A stretch of DNA of 64,000 bases from Porphyrobacter sp. YT40 (GCF_006542605.1 NZ_CP041223.1:118801-182800); one strand, 5' to 3'; counted from the first letter of the stretch, positions 44,166 through 53,597 are shown. Notes: generated from the letters alone by a model not told the origin. Translations and numbers: made by a program.

Positions 44166-46229
44166 ATGCAACTTATCCCGTTGAGCAAGCTCGACCAGAG
44201 CGAAGACAACGTCTGCAAGCGCCCCAATCCCGAATTCGAGGAACGCCTGTCCTTTGACATCGAGGCGCGGGGCGTGCTGCAGAACCTCATCGTCGCCAAG
44301 GCTAAGAAGCGCGGTCGTTTCGAGGTCATCGGTGGCGGCAAGCGGATGCGCGCCATGCACCGGATCGTCGAGCGCGGCGCGATGGACGCCGACTTCGAGG
44401 TTCCGTGCCTCGTCATCGACCGGCGCGAACACAACGCCAGCGAAGTCTCGCTTGCCGAGAACTTCCAGCGCCTGCAGATGACGCCGGCCGAGGAATGCCA
44501 GGCCTTCCAGCACTTCATCAAGGAAGACGGCGACACCGCCGCCGTCGCCAAGCGTTTCGGGCTGACCCAGCGGTTCGTCGAAGGGCGCCTGCGGCTCGCC
44601 AACCTTGCAGGCCCGATCTTCGAGGCGCTTGCTGCCGGCGACATCACCCTCGATCTCGCCAAGGCCTATGCCGCGACCGATCAGCACGAGGTGCAAATCC
44701 GCGTTTTCGAGCAGATGCGCCACGCCTGGAATCCCAGCGCCGACGCGATCCGCCGGATGATCGCCGACGGTTCGCTGCGCGGCAACGATCCGATCGCGCT
44801 GCTCGTGGGCGAAGACGCCTATGTGGCCGCAGGCGGCAAGATCGAACGCGACCTGTTCAGCGAAGCGGCAGACGACCGCTGGATTGATGTCGAAGTCGCC
44901 CACCAGCTCGCAGGCGCGAAGATGGAAGCCGAAGCCGAACGGCTCGCGGCCGAAACGGGCCTCGCCTGGATCAATCCCGTTGCGTCGACCAACAGCTGGC
45001 ACGCGCGCAGCGAACTCAACGTCGGCCCGGTCCGGCTTCCAGCAGCGCCGCTGTCCGAAGAAGCGCGCGCCCGCATCGACGCGATCGACGCACGGATCGA
45101 CGAGATCAACGAGATCTTCGAAGACGAGAGCGCGCAGGAAGACGAAAGCGTCGACCTCGAACAACTCGAGACCGAGTACGATACGCTCTCGACCGAGCGC
45201 GACGAGCTCAACAACCCGGTTCGCGAACTTCCCGAGGAATGGCGCGGCGAAGTCGGCCGCTTCCTGATCCTCACCAACAAGGGCGAGATGGTCCTCGAGA
45301 GCGACTACTACAGCGAGAAACGCCTCAGCTTCGAGCAGGACGAGGACGGCAACGTCACCGCGACTTCCGAGGAACGCCCCACCGGAAGCACGAGCTCGAC
45401 TCCTCCGCGGCCGGCGACACCCGAAGCGGTCGCGCCGGGCGGCGACAAGCCGATCAGCGCGAAGCTGTTCGACGAGCTGTCGGTCCAGCGCCGCAACATC
45501 CTCGCAGCCTCACTCCTGGGCGATCCCGGCCTCGCGCTCGACTACGCGATCTTCGCGCTGTGCGATGATCGCAGCTACGAGAGCAAGGGCACCTCGCTGA
45601 AGGCGGGCAAGCCGCAGGATCCTGCCTATGGCGACATTCCCCAGTCCGCGGCCGAAGGCATCCTCGCAGCCGCAGCGGACGCGCTCGACAAGAGCTGGCA
45701 CGAGCCCAAGATGGTGACCGATCGTTTCCTCGCCTTCCGCGAGCTCGACGACGAGGCCAAGGCCGCCTGGCTCTCCTACGTCGTCGCCGTCTCGCTGGAA
45801 GCGAAGAAGGGCTACAATTCGGAATATCATCCGATCCACGCCGTGCTCGGCTCGATCCTCGATGTCGATGTCGCCGCGATGTGGCGACCGACGTCAGAAA
45901 ACCTGTTCGACCGGATCAACAAGACGTCGTGTCTTGCGGCCCTGACCGACATCGGCGGAAGCGAGCTCGCAGCGCGTTACGCAGCCTCGAAGAAGGCCGA
46001 CCTGTCGAAGACGTGCGAGAAGATCTTCTCCGGCGATGCGATCGTCGAGGAAGAGGTGAAGGAACGCGCCCTCGCATGGCTGCCCGAGGCCATGAAATTC
46101 GAGGTTCCCGTCACGGCCGGCGCTGACGAGCCGGAGGAACAGGTCGAGGACCACGAAAACGAAGCCGACGACGACACCACGTCCGAGGATCTCGAAGACG
46201 TCGACGAAGAAGCGGCGGTGAACGCCTGA
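44166..46229 (+). CDS. Large ParB-like N-terminal domain protein
   Basis: 687 residues. The ParB/KorB-type nuclease-like fold at the N-terminus is visible (MQLIPLSKLDQSEDNV, RGVLQNLIVAKAK, RFEVIGGGKRMRAMH, EVSLAENFQRLQMTPAEECQAF). An HTH follows (TAAVAKRFGLTQRFVEGRLRLANL). The centre is acidic and the C-terminus ends in a long Glu/Asp-rich tail (EDLEDVDEEAAVNA). Such large ParB-like proteins are common on sphingomonad and rhizobial plasmids; their roles are unclear, and it is distinct from the partition ParB at 33277. CAGGAGTCAGACCA precedes the ATG. Confidence 0.75.
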   Translation: MQLIPLSKLDQSEDNVCKRPNPEFEERLSFDIEARGVLQNLIVAKAKKRGRFEVIGGGKRMRAMHRIVERGAMDADFEVPCLVIDRREHNASEVSLAENFQRLQMTPAEECQAFQHFIKEDGDTAAVAKRFGLTQRFVEGRLRLANLAGPIFEALAAGDITLDLAKAYAATDQHEVQIRVFEQMRHAWNPSADAIRRMIADGSLRGNDPIALLVGEDAYVAAGGKIERDLFSEAADDRWIDVEVAHQLAGAKMEAEAERLAAETGLAWINPVASTNSWHARSELNVGPVRLPAAPLSEEARARIDAIDARIDEINEIFEDESAQEDESVDLEQLETEYDTLSTERDELNNPVRELPEEWRGEVGRFLILTNKGEMVLESDYYSEKRLSFEQDEDGNVTATSEERPTGSTSSTPPRPATPEAVAPGGDKPISAKLFDELSVQRRNILAASLLGDPGLALDYAIFALCDDRSYESKGTSLKAGKPQDPAYGDIPQSAAEGILAAAADALDKSWHEPKMVTDRFLAFRELDDEAKAAWLSYVVAVSLEAKKGYNSEYHPIHAVLGSILDVDVAAMWRPTSENLFDRINKTSCLAALTDIGGSELAARYAASKKADLSKTCEKIFSGDAIVEEEVKERALAWLPEAMKFEVPVTAGADEPEEQVEDHENEADDDTTSEDLEDVDEEAAVNA

Positions 46230-46256
46230 CGGCGCCGCAACCCTCCTGATGCAACT

Positions 46257-46292
46257 GGCCCGGTCGCTCACGCAGCGGCCGGGCCTTTTTTT
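46257..46292 (+). terminator. Rho-independent terminator
   Basis: A stem GGCCCGGTCGCT pairs with AGCGGCCGGGCC around a short loop, followed by seven T (46286-46292). It lies after the ParB-like gene and before ardC, ending one transcript or attenuating the next. Confidence 0.85.
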
Positions 46293-46310
46293 CCCGACCG
46301 GAGAGCCGCC

Positions 46311-47249
46311 ATGAAACACAGCCCCAAGCGCGACGTCGCGCAGGACATCACCAACCTCATCATCCGAAAGATCGAGGAAGGCACCCTTCCGTGGCGCCGC
46401 CCGTGGAAGAAGACCGGAGCAGGCGGTGCCCCGCTGCGGGCCAACGGGGTGCCCTATACGGGCATCAACCGGCTTTATCTCTGGGCGGTCGCAGACACGA
46501 TGGGGTATCAGTCCCGCTACTGGATGACCTATCGCCAGGCGCAGGAACTCGGCGGACAGGTACGCCGCGGCGAAAGCGCCGAGCCGAGCATCTACTTCAA
46601 CTCGACGAAGAAAACCGACGTCGACCAGGTGACGGGCGAGGAATCCTCGCGAACGATCAGGTTCATGCGCGCCTATTCGGTCTTCAATGCCTCGCAGATC
46701 GACGGCTTGCCGACCCATTTCTATCCCGACCCGGTCCCCGAGACTCCGCCGACAGCGTCCGAGAAGGCCGCTGCGATCGCGGCGTTCTTCGCACCGATCC
46801 CGAGCGAGGTACGCTATGGCGGTGACCGTGCCTTCTATTCCCCGGGCGGCGACTTCATCCAGATGCCGCACCGCAACGCCTTCATCGACGAGGACGGGAT
46901 TGCCGCCACGCTCGCCCACGAGACCGGCCACTGGACCGGCCATCCGACACGTATGGCGCGCGAATTCGGGAAGCGCTTCGGAGACAAGGCCTATGCCTTC
47001 GAAGAGCTGGTTGCGGAGCAGATCTCGGCGCGCATCTGCTACGAGCTGGGCTTGCCTGCGGATCTCCACGAGAGCCACGCGAGCTATATCGGCCACTGGC
47101 TCGACATCCTCAAATCGGACAAGAGTGCGATCATCACCGCGGCAGCCAAGGCAGACCAGGCCTTCACCTACCTCGCCGCATTCTCCGGGTACGACAGCGA
47201 AGCGCAGGAGGAAGACCATGATACGGTCGAACTTCAGGCTTGCGCTTGA
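46311..47249 (+). CDS. ardC: ArdC-like antirestriction protein
   Basis: 312 residues. The N-terminal ArdC domain carries the family's GTLPWRRPW and GVPYTGINRLYLW stretches (residues about 24-58). The C-terminal zincin-like metallopeptidase motif is HETGHWTGH (about residues 202-210), with RMAREFG downstream and a catalytic-loop-like EELVAEQISARICYELG. ArdC proteins protect incoming plasmid DNA from restriction. It follows a terminator, so it has its own promoter or partial readthrough. Confidence 0.92.
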   Translation: MKHSPKRDVAQDITNLIIRKIEEGTLPWRRPWKKTGAGGAPLRANGVPYTGINRLYLWAVADTMGYQSRYWMTYRQAQELGGQVRRGESAEPSIYFNSTKKTDVDQVTGEESSRTIRFMRAYSVFNASQIDGLPTHFYPDPVPETPPTASEKAAAIAAFFAPIPSEVRYGGDRAFYSPGGDFIQMPHRNAFIDEDGIAATLAHETGHWTGHPTRMAREFGKRFGDKAYAFEELVAEQISARICYELGLPADLHESHASYIGHWLDILKSDKSAIITAAAKADQAFTYLAAFSGYDSEAQEEDHDTVELQACA

Positions 47250-47610
47250 GCCGGGTCTGGACGGGGTAGTACGCCTCGCCCAGCTCCACCAGTACGCGAC
47301 CGACCTGGTCGACGGGAAGCGGGTGTTGATCGGACCGGCTCTGCGCGAACGGATCTCGCTGACATTCCCGCGCCGCAGACCGGAAGCCGTCCTGGACGCG
47401 CTTCTGGGCAAGGGGCTTCCGAGCTGGGATCTCGTTGGCAGCGACGACGGGAGCGAGGTCCTGACGATCATCACCCATCCGGAAGGTGTGGCGCTATCCG
47501 CGATCGTCCGGATCATCGAACACGTCGCGCCGGAGGCTCTACGTCGGCCGATCAGTTACGAGCCGGTTGCCGGTGCTCCGCTGCCGCCGCCATCGCGCCT
47601 CCTGCATTGA
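47218..47610 (+). CDS. Unknown plasmid protein downstream of ardC
   Basis: 130 residues, overlapping the ardC end by 32 bases. GCAGGAGGAAGACC precedes the ATG, so it is likely translated by coupling. The sequence is a compact alpha/beta domain (VVRLAQLHQYATDLVDGKRVLIGPALRERISLTF) with no signal peptide. No family recognised. Confidence 0.55.
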   Translation: MIRSNFRLALEPGLDGVVRLAQLHQYATDLVDGKRVLIGPALRERISLTFPRRRPEAVLDALLGKGLPSWDLVGSDDGSEVLTIITHPEGVALSAIVRIIEHVAPEALRRPISYEPVAGAPLPPPSRLLH

Positions 47611-47624
47611 GGGGAGGGGGAGGG
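47611..47624 (+). repeat. G-rich purine tract d
   Basis: GGGGAGGGGGAGGG begins directly after the TGA of the previous gene and precedes the next ATG by 32 bases. Confidence 0.65.
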
Positions 47625-47656
47625 TGTCCGTTGCATCACCAACGGAGACAAGGCCC

Positions 47657-48298
47657 ATGACCTGCGACATCGACTACCGCTACCGGCGCGCGCTCGAGCC
47701 CGATGGCCTGACAACATTCGAAAACGCCTTGCGAGCGCTCAACGAAGCTGTGGACGACGCAAGGCTGGCCGCGCTCGATCCCGCGCTCTGTCCGGCGATC
47801 AAACTGCTCACCCGCCATCTCGGGCGTATCTCGAACGGCGAATCCCTCTGTCACACCGCGCTTGACGACAATCTGTGCCGCCAATGCATCGAGAGGATCG
47901 CAGAACTGAAACGCGCGCCGGCGATCGTCGCTCTCGTTCGGCGCGGTCTCGACTACCGCCCGCAGGAGCTGCGGCATTATCGCCGTGAAGGGAGCCGGGC
48001 CCTTCGCGCAATCGCTTTCCAGCTCGGCCTCGAACACACCGATTACCGGCTAGGCTATACGACCCCGCAGGAATCGCTCGCCGGCGATCACACGCTGGAA
48101 GCGAAGCAGCTCTACCTTCGCATCTCTCCCGAGCGCTACGGGGAGCCCGGCGTTGCATGGCGAAACCCCCACTGGAAACCCCCGGGTGCCGCCATGCGCA
48201 AGGCGCCGATCACCGTGCTGCGCGACATCCCGGCGCTCGCCGCACGGATCGCGCGCGAACTCAAACTGCCTTCGCCGGCACAGCCCGGCCTCATCTGA
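47657..48298 (+). CDS. Unknown cytoplasmic plasmid protein
   Basis: 213 residues, no signal peptide or membrane segment. It has paired cysteines (CHTALDDNLCRQC) that could bind zinc and an Arg-rich helical C-terminus (ITVLRDIPALAARIARELKLP). It sits in a run of co-directional plasmid genes, with AACGGAGACAAGG before the ATG. No family recognised. Confidence 0.5.
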   Translation: MTCDIDYRYRRALEPDGLTTFENALRALNEAVDDARLAALDPALCPAIKLLTRHLGRISNGESLCHTALDDNLCRQCIERIAELKRAPAIVALVRRGLDYRPQELRHYRREGSRALRAIAFQLGLEHTDYRLGYTTPQESLAGDHTLEAKQLYLRISPERYGEPGVAWRNPHWKPPGAAMRKAPITVLRDIPALAARIARELKLPSPAQPGLI

Positions 48299-48309
48299 AG
48301 GAAACGATC

Positions 48310-48930
48310 ATGGGATGGCTTACGATGACGCGCCTCGGCATGGCGCCTTACGAGACGCCAAAAGCCTATCTGGACGCCCAGCTGACCTACGAGCGCCCGG
48401 CCACTGGAGAAACGCCGTTCCGGGCACTACGGGTACTGAAAAGCGTCTATTCCGGCAGCGCCTACTATGCCGCCGTCGAACGATACGATGAAAGCGGCGC
48501 CCGGCTCTACGTCACCGCCATCATCTGTCTGGTGCGCTGGAATCCGAAAGCCGCCGACGGTCACATCTTCGGATACAAGGACATGGATGAGGATATGGGC
48601 CCATGCGAGGCTGGGTGTCCTCGTAGTGTCCTCGAGCTCCTGACCAGCAGTACCCATCCCTATGCCCTCGACTGGCGACGACGCTGCTACCGGCTGCTTG
48701 AGCTCACCGAACGCACGATCGCCGATGGCGACCTCATCCGTTTCCCCGAACCGATGCAGTTCACCGATGGAAGCAGGCACGCCGATTTCAAGGTTCGACG
48801 CGAAGGCCGGAAACTGACGCTGACCTTGCCCGACGGCCGAGGCCGCTTCAAGATATCCCGCCTGCTCGAACGACGCTTCGAGATCATCCGTCAACCCAAA
48901 GTCGCCAGGACCATCTTTCCGGCAGCCTGA
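48310..48930 (+). CDS. Unknown conserved-type plasmid protein
   Basis: 206 residues beginning MGWLTMTRLGMAPYETPKAYLDAQLTYE. The ordered pattern, an N-terminal RALRVLKSVYSGSAYYAAVERYDESGARL segment and a Cys-containing loop (GPCEAGCPRSVLELL), looks like a conserved alpha/beta plasmid family, but I cannot name it with certainty. AAGGAAACGATC precedes the ATG. It starts 11 bases after the previous stop. Confidence 0.55.
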   Translation: MGWLTMTRLGMAPYETPKAYLDAQLTYERPATGETPFRALRVLKSVYSGSAYYAAVERYDESGARLYVTAIICLVRWNPKAADGHIFGYKDMDEDMGPCEAGCPRSVLELLTSSTHPYALDWRRRCYRLLELTERTIADGDLIRFPEPMQFTDGSRHADFKVRREGRKLTLTLPDGRGRFKISRLLERRFEIIRQPKVARTIFPAA

Positions 48931-48945
48931 TAGATTGGACCCATT

Positions 48946-49146
48946 ATGTCGGGCACATCGCTAGACCGCCGGCGACAGCAGCTCTGCGGCCGAATGAACG
49001 CGGAACGCATAGCCATCAGGTTGAGCGAAATCACCGGCGAGGACCATGCCGTCGTCCGGACGGATTGCGAGCTCCAACCGTATCGCGTCATCCCTGCCGC
49101 AGAAGGGCGTCCGGCGGACGTCGAACTCCAGGTAGTGCTGCTCTGA
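48946..49146 (+). CDS. Small plasmid protein
   Basis: 66 residues (MSGTSLDRRRQQLCGRMNAE at the start). It has a central SEITGEDHAVVRTDCELQPYR segment and ends just before the IS66-type element boundary at 49183. The reading frame is clean and co-directional with its neighbours. No ribosome site is strong, so the call is moderate. Confidence 0.45.
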   Translation: MSGTSLDRRRQQLCGRMNAERIAIRLSEITGEDHAVVRTDCELQPYRVIPAAEGRPADVELQVVLL

Positions 49147-49345
49147 ACAAGGACCTCAGCTCAAGACTTTTGAGGAAACGTCGTAAGCGTCCGGTCGAAA
49201 CCGTTGTCGGCAATGGCCAGTTTCGGGATGCGGGTGGCGGCACCGGAATGACCGATTGGGGGTGGGAAACCGACTGTCCGGTAATCGCGATCCTTGGCCG
49301 ATACCGGACATGGTAAATCCTTGCCGACGAGGCTACTATCGCAAC

Positions 49346-49792
49346 ATGAACATAATCGCCGCCGACTCTACTCATCTGCCGCAATGGGCGAGGTTGCGCA
49401 TCAGCCTGTGGGCCTGGGACACAGTTGAAGATCACCAAGAAGAAGCGGAAGAACTCTATCTTTCCGGCAACCCCGACCGCACTGCTTTTGTGGCTCTCGA
49501 CGACGATCAAGTTGTGGTGGGCTTTGCGGAAGCGACTATCCGCCGGGATTATGTCGAAGGATGCGACACGTCGCCGGTCGTTTTTCTTGAAGGTATATAT
49601 GTCGATCCAACTTGGCGGAAACGCGGCGTCGCTCGCGCGCTGAGCAATGCGGTTGCTGAATGGGGTACGGGGCGCGACGCAAAGGAATACGCCTCAAACG
49701 CCCTGTTGGATAACGTGGGCAGTCACGCCTTTCACGCTGCCATAGGCTTTTCCGAGACCGAGCGGGTCGTGTTCTTCAAGCGACCGCTTTGA
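49346..49792 (+). CDS. AAC(6')-like aminoglycoside acetyltransferase
   Basis: 148 residues of the GNAT fold. The chain starts MNIIAADSTHLPQWARLRISLW and carries TSPVVFLEGIYVDPTWRKRGVAR and GFSETERVVFFKRPL, the pattern of AAC(6')-I enzymes that acetylate aminoglycosides with acetyl-CoA (motif A is the RKRGVAR turn). It is transcribed toward the passenger hydrolase end of an IS66-type element. Whether it confers resistance is not shown by sequence; some chromosomal homologues act on other amines. Confidence 0.85.
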   Translation: MNIIAADSTHLPQWARLRISLWAWDTVEDHQEEAEELYLSGNPDRTAFVALDDDQVVVGFAEATIRRDYVEGCDTSPVVFLEGIYVDPTWRKRGVARALSNAVAEWGTGRDAKEYASNALLDNVGSHAFHAAIGFSETERVVFFKRPL

Positions 49793-49944
49793 AGACGTCA
49801 GTCTGCAGATGAACATGTGTCAGCTATCAAGTCGCTAATCGGTCCACCTGTATGTCCAAAACGGGGTCGTTAGCAGAGTATCCGCTTTCAGTGGATGGTG
49901 AGGCAAAGCTGCCAGTCCGCTAATCAGGAAATCCGCGGAAGGCT

Positions 49945-49980
49945 GAAACGTCCAAAATTGGGTGGGAAGGCGACAGTCTT
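49945..49980 (+). repeat. Dispersed intergenic repeat, copy b
   Basis: GAAACGTCCAAAATTGGGT followed by GGGAAGGCGACAGTC lies between the acetyltransferase and the hydrolase. It matches the core of copies near 16811, 54143 and 54635. Confidence 0.45.
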
Positions 49981-50024
49981 CTTTCGGTCAAGAAAACGGT
50001 AATGCGGCCTTTGGCTCGGTTTCG

Positions 50025-51335
50025 CTATGAAGCGCAAGGATGGCGCGAACGGTCTCGACGGCGCAACCGGAAACTCCCCGCAAGAATGGTCGCCCATCCG
50101 CCGACAATCCAGAGCAAAGGCATCAGCGCTTCCGCCGGACTGGTCAGCCGCAAGGCCGTGCCGTAAATCATTGCAGGGGTGATTGCGGCACGTCGCTGGG
50201 CGGTCCATGCGCCACCCAATCGGGTGGCGATACCCCTGCCGCCTGTAGACAGGGCGACGATTGCATCGCCGGTCGCGGCTTCGATACGCACGGTGTTATT
50301 GACCGCAGGCACATTGCCCCCGTTGTGACCAAAGATTAAGTCTCCGCGCGTGCTTCTCGCAAACAGCTGAACGCCGAGGCCCCAGTGGGCAGAACCGAAC
50401 AAGTCCGCTTCTGGCGCGCGCAGGGATGCGAGAGAGCCCGGTGAGATCACACCCCGGCCGGGCACTTCCCCGTCGGGACCCGGCATATGTGCCTGTGCAA
50501 ATCGTGCCATGTCGTTTGCCGACGAATAGAGCGATGCCGCCGCTGCTGCCGTGTAGCGGTAATGCGGCGCAACCCCACCATCGGCCCCGAAGAACTCGGC
50601 GACGTCCGCAGCGCCCGCTGTACTCGTTCGAAAGGTCGAGTTCTCCATGCCGAGCGGGTCCAGGACCGTACGATCCATGTAGTCTGCGAAGGGCTCCCCG
50701 GACACCTCTTCGATCATGAGCTGAAGCAGGGTGTAGCCGCCCCCTGAATAGCGCCACGAACCGTGCTCCTTGCCGACGCGCACTGCGCCGGTTCTGAGCG
50801 GGCAGGCGTCGGCCGCGTGGCTCAGGGAGTCTTCGATCGGTTGCAGCTTCGCGCCGGGAGGGAAACCGCAATACCCGAGATCGTCGGTGAGACCGGCGGT
50901 ATGGCTCAACAGGCGTCGCACGGTGACGCGCTCGTTCGGATAATCACCGCGAGGTAGCGTCCAGCGTTTGACATAGCGCGAAACGGGAGCATCCAGATCG
51001 ACTTTCCCGGCTTCGACGAGCGCCATGACACCCCAGGCCGTGACCCATTTGCTGACCGAGGCCATCTGGAACATGGAGTCGCCGGAAACCGGCTTGCCGA
51101 TCGACATCGTGTGCGACTGAGCGACCTTGCCGTTTTCGATCAAGACGAGCGCAAGGTTGCCGCGATGATCTTCTGCCACTTCGCGCGCGGCTTTCGCAAA
51201 TACATCGCTGCCAGTCCCGTCGACTTTCATTCCTCCAAGATCCGTCAGGGGCGCGAAGGTAACGAGGATGGCCCAGATGAACATCAAGGCCAAAACGGCC
51301 GTCACAAATCTGGGAAGCGAAAGCTTTGTCGTCAT
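50025..51335 (-). CDS. Serine hydrolase, beta-lactamase/penicillin-binding fold
   Basis: 436 residues. I chose ATG 51335 (TGGAGGCAA upstream); a TTG at 51371 would add 12 residues. An N-terminal membrane segment (FVTAVLALMFIWAILVTF) precedes the catalytic S-x-x-K motif MASVSKWV (S93, K96), then RYSGGGYTLLQ (Y196-S-G) and the HNGG box. A second hydrophobic segment at the C-terminus (LMPLLWIVGGWATILAGSF) suggests it is held in the membrane. This class-C/PBP-type architecture is used by esterases, peptidases and beta-lactamases alike; a resistance role is not established. Confidence 0.85.
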   Translation of the reverse strand: MTTKLSLPRFVTAVLALMFIWAILVTFAPLTDLGGMKVDGTGSDVFAKAAREVAEDHRGNLALVLIENGKVAQSHTMSIGKPVSGDSMFQMASVSKWVTAWGVMALVEAGKVDLDAPVSRYVKRWTLPRGDYPNERVTVRRLLSHTAGLTDDLGYCGFPPGAKLQPIEDSLSHAADACPLRTGAVRVGKEHGSWRYSGGGYTLLQLMIEEVSGEPFADYMDRTVLDPLGMENSTFRTSTAGAADVAEFFGADGGVAPHYRYTAAAAASLYSSANDMARFAQAHMPGPDGEVPGRGVISPGSLASLRAPEADLFGSAHWGLGVQLFARSTRGDLIFGHNGGNVPAVNNTVRIEAATGDAIVALSTGGRGIATRLGGAWTAQRRAAITPAMIYGTALRLTSPAEALMPLLWIVGGWATILAGSFRLRRRDRSRHPCAS

Positions 51336-51519
51336 TTGCCTCCACTGCGCCCGTTTCTGCTCATCGGACAAAAGCAGCTCTTTGCGCGACTACCACCTTA
51401 TGAGGTGACGGGTTTTAGGCCAAGCAGCGTGGGGCTTAATTGTCTGGAGTTCGGGTCGCTTGCTGAATGTCGGCTTCTGGCGGAAAATCGCAGATAGCTG
51501 CCATCGGCGCAATGGGTCC

Positions 51520-53178
51520 TCACGCAGCGTCGGGGTCACTGGAACGAGCCGCCTTCCACGCCCATGGCAGGAGCTCGTCGAGGCGGTTGATGGGATGGCC
51601 TTTGCCGATGCGGTCGAGGACGTCGGTCAGCCAGACCTGCGGGTTCACGCCGTTGAGCTTGGCGGTCTCGAGCAGCGAATACATCGCGGCCGCCCGCTCG
51701 CCGCCGCAATCCGCGCCGGCGAACAGCCAGTTCTTGCGCCCGACCGCGATGCCGCGCAGCGCGTTCTCGGCAAGGTTGTTGTCGATCTCGAGCCGTCCGT
51801 CCTGGGTGTAGGCGAGCAGCGCTGGCATCAGCTTGACGGCATAGCGCAGCGCCTCGGCAAGCGGTGAGCGCGCCGATGCCTGGTCGAGAACGCTGTCCGC
51901 CCACGCAAAGAAGTCGAGGGCAATGAGCTTTGATGCTGAGCGCTGGCGCAGACGCTCCTTGGGAGGTTCACCCTCGATCAACCGTTCGACCTCGTAGAGC
52001 TGCGCGATCAGGCCGAGTCCCTTGCGCGCAGCGGATCGATGATCGGCAACAAGCACATCGTGCAGCTTGCGCCTCGCATGCGCCCAGCAAGCGGCGGGGG
52101 TGATGGGACCCGGCTCCCGGCCTGGGTCGTAGAGCGCGTTGAACCCGGCATAGGCATCGGCCTGCAGAGAGCCCGCAAAGGCCGCAAGATGCTCGCGCGG
52201 CCGCTCGCCCTTGCGATCAGGACTATAGCGGAACAGGGCTGCGGGCCTGTCTGCCGGGCTCCATCGGCGGTTATCGCGCAGATAGACCCATAATCGCCCG
52301 GTCGCTGTCTTGCCCGTGCCGGGAGCCAGCACCGGCACCGGCGTTTCGTCGGCGTGGAGCTTCTGGCTCGCCATGACGTGAGAGCAAAGCCGCTCGACCA
52401 GCGGATCGAGCAGCCAGGTGACCTGACCGAGCCAGTCGGCCATCGTCGAGCGGGGAAGTTCGACGCCCTCGCGCGCATAGATCTGCGACTGACGGTATAG
52501 CGGCAGGTGATCGGCAAACTTGGCGACGATGATGTGCGCCAAGAGGCCAGGACCGGCGCGGCCGCGCGGGATCGGCAGGCTGGGCGCAGGTGCCTGGGCG
52601 ATGGTATCGCAGCACTTGCAGGCGGCCTTGGGCCGGACGTGGCGCACCACGCGGAAGCTTGCAGGCACATATTCCAACACTTCGGTGACATCTTCACCCA
52701 GAACGCTCACCGCGCCAGCGCACGCTGCGCAGCGATCCATGCCCGGTGCCGGGTGCACGAGCACATCGCGCGGCAGATGATCGGGCAGCGGCGCGCGCTT
52801 GGGTTTGCGCCTGGGCTTGCCCGGTTCGACCTCGTCCCGATCGACCTGGCCGCGCACGACGCACTCGGCATGAGCCTGTTGGGCCTCGACATCCTCAAGC
52901 GTGAGTTCGAGCTGGTCGGCAAGCTGCGTCAAGCGCTCGGACGACTGGCCGAACTTCATCCGCCGTAGCTTGGCAAGCTGGGCTTTGAGCTTCTCGATCT
53001 GAAGCGTCGTCGGCTTGATCGCGTTGCGTGCGGCACCGAGTTCGTCTCGCGTTGCATCGTGTGCTTTGCGCTCGTCAGCAAGCGCCTGTTCCGAAGCGGA
53101 AAGGCGCTCCTTCATTGCCTCGGCAAAGGCCCGAAGTTCGTCCGGATCGGAGGGTAAATCAAGGTCGGCGGGAGACAC
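51520..53178 (-). CDS. tnpC: IS66-family transposase TnpC
   Basis: 552 residues from a GTG at 53178 (VSPADLDLPSDPDELRAF). The N-terminal leucine-zipper-like region (LERLK-type repeats, KLKAQLAKLRRMKFG) precedes a zinc-binding block (CAACAGAVSVLGED, CKCCDTIAQ) and the DDE core (LHADETPVPVL, LQADAYAGFNALYD, NNLAENALRGIAVGRKNWLFAGADCGG). The C-terminus ends in a helix toward the left end of the element. The frame is intact, so this gene could provide active transposase. Confidence 0.92.
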   Translation of the reverse strand: MSPADLDLPSDPDELRAFAEAMKERLSASEQALADERKAHDATRDELGAARNAIKPTTLQIEKLKAQLAKLRRMKFGQSSERLTQLADQLELTLEDVEAQQAHAECVVRGQVDRDEVEPGKPRRKPKRAPLPDHLPRDVLVHPAPGMDRCAACAGAVSVLGEDVTEVLEYVPASFRVVRHVRPKAACKCCDTIAQAPAPSLPIPRGRAGPGLLAHIIVAKFADHLPLYRQSQIYAREGVELPRSTMADWLGQVTWLLDPLVERLCSHVMASQKLHADETPVPVLAPGTGKTATGRLWVYLRDNRRWSPADRPAALFRYSPDRKGERPREHLAAFAGSLQADAYAGFNALYDPGREPGPITPAACWAHARRKLHDVLVADHRSAARKGLGLIAQLYEVERLIEGEPPKERLRQRSASKLIALDFFAWADSVLDQASARSPLAEALRYAVKLMPALLAYTQDGRLEIDNNLAENALRGIAVGRKNWLFAGADCGGERAAAMYSLLETAKLNGVNPQVWLTDVLDRIGKGHPINRLDELLPWAWKAARSSDPDAA

Positions 53179-53243
53179 GAACAGCGGATAACATGATGGG
53201 CGATCTTGACCAAGCCGAAGGCAGGAAAACCGCGCCCGATTCG

Positions 53244-53597
53244 TTAGATATGCACAGGCCGTTTGGGCGGCTTTGGCGCCACCGTCCGCCGCCAATCCAT
53301 AGCCTCCAGAAGCAGCGAAAACTGCGCCGGTGTCAGCACCACACCCCCATCGACCAGCGGCGGCCACACGAAGCGATGGCGCTCGAGCCGCTTGGCGAAA
53401 AGGCACAGGCCGGTGCCGTCCCAGATTAGCGCCTTGAGGTAGTTGCCGCGCTTGCTGCGGAACAGGAAAACGTGCCCACTGTAAGGGTCGAGCCTGAAGA
53501 CTTCGCTGGCAAGCACGCTCAGGCCCGCAAAGCCCTTGCGCATATCGACCGGCTTGCTGGCGAGATAGACCTTGGTGCCCGGCGGCAGGCTCAGCAT
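53244..53597 (-). CDS. tnpB: IS66 family TnpB (Orf2)
   Basis: 117 residues of the IS66 Orf2 family. The family box is clear: SLPPGTKVYLASKPVDMRKGFAGL, then YSGHVFLFRSKRGNYLKALIWDGTGLCLFAKRLE and a C-terminal FVWPPLVDGGVVLTPAQFSLLLEAMDW. It overlaps the tnpA end, as in intact IS66 elements. Confidence 0.92.
   Translation of the reverse strand: MLSLPPGTKVYLASKPVDMRKGFAGLSVLASEVFRLDPYSGHVFLFRSKRGNYLKALIWDGTGLCLFAKRLERHRFVWPPLVDGGVVLTPAQFSLLLEAMDWRRTVAPKPPKRPVHI

Noticed and set aside
49175..49952. The 8-mer GAAACGTC inside the IS66 element at 49945 as an alternative end.
   Set aside because: It is not adjacent to a GTAAGCG inverted repeat; it belongs to the dispersed intergenic repeat.
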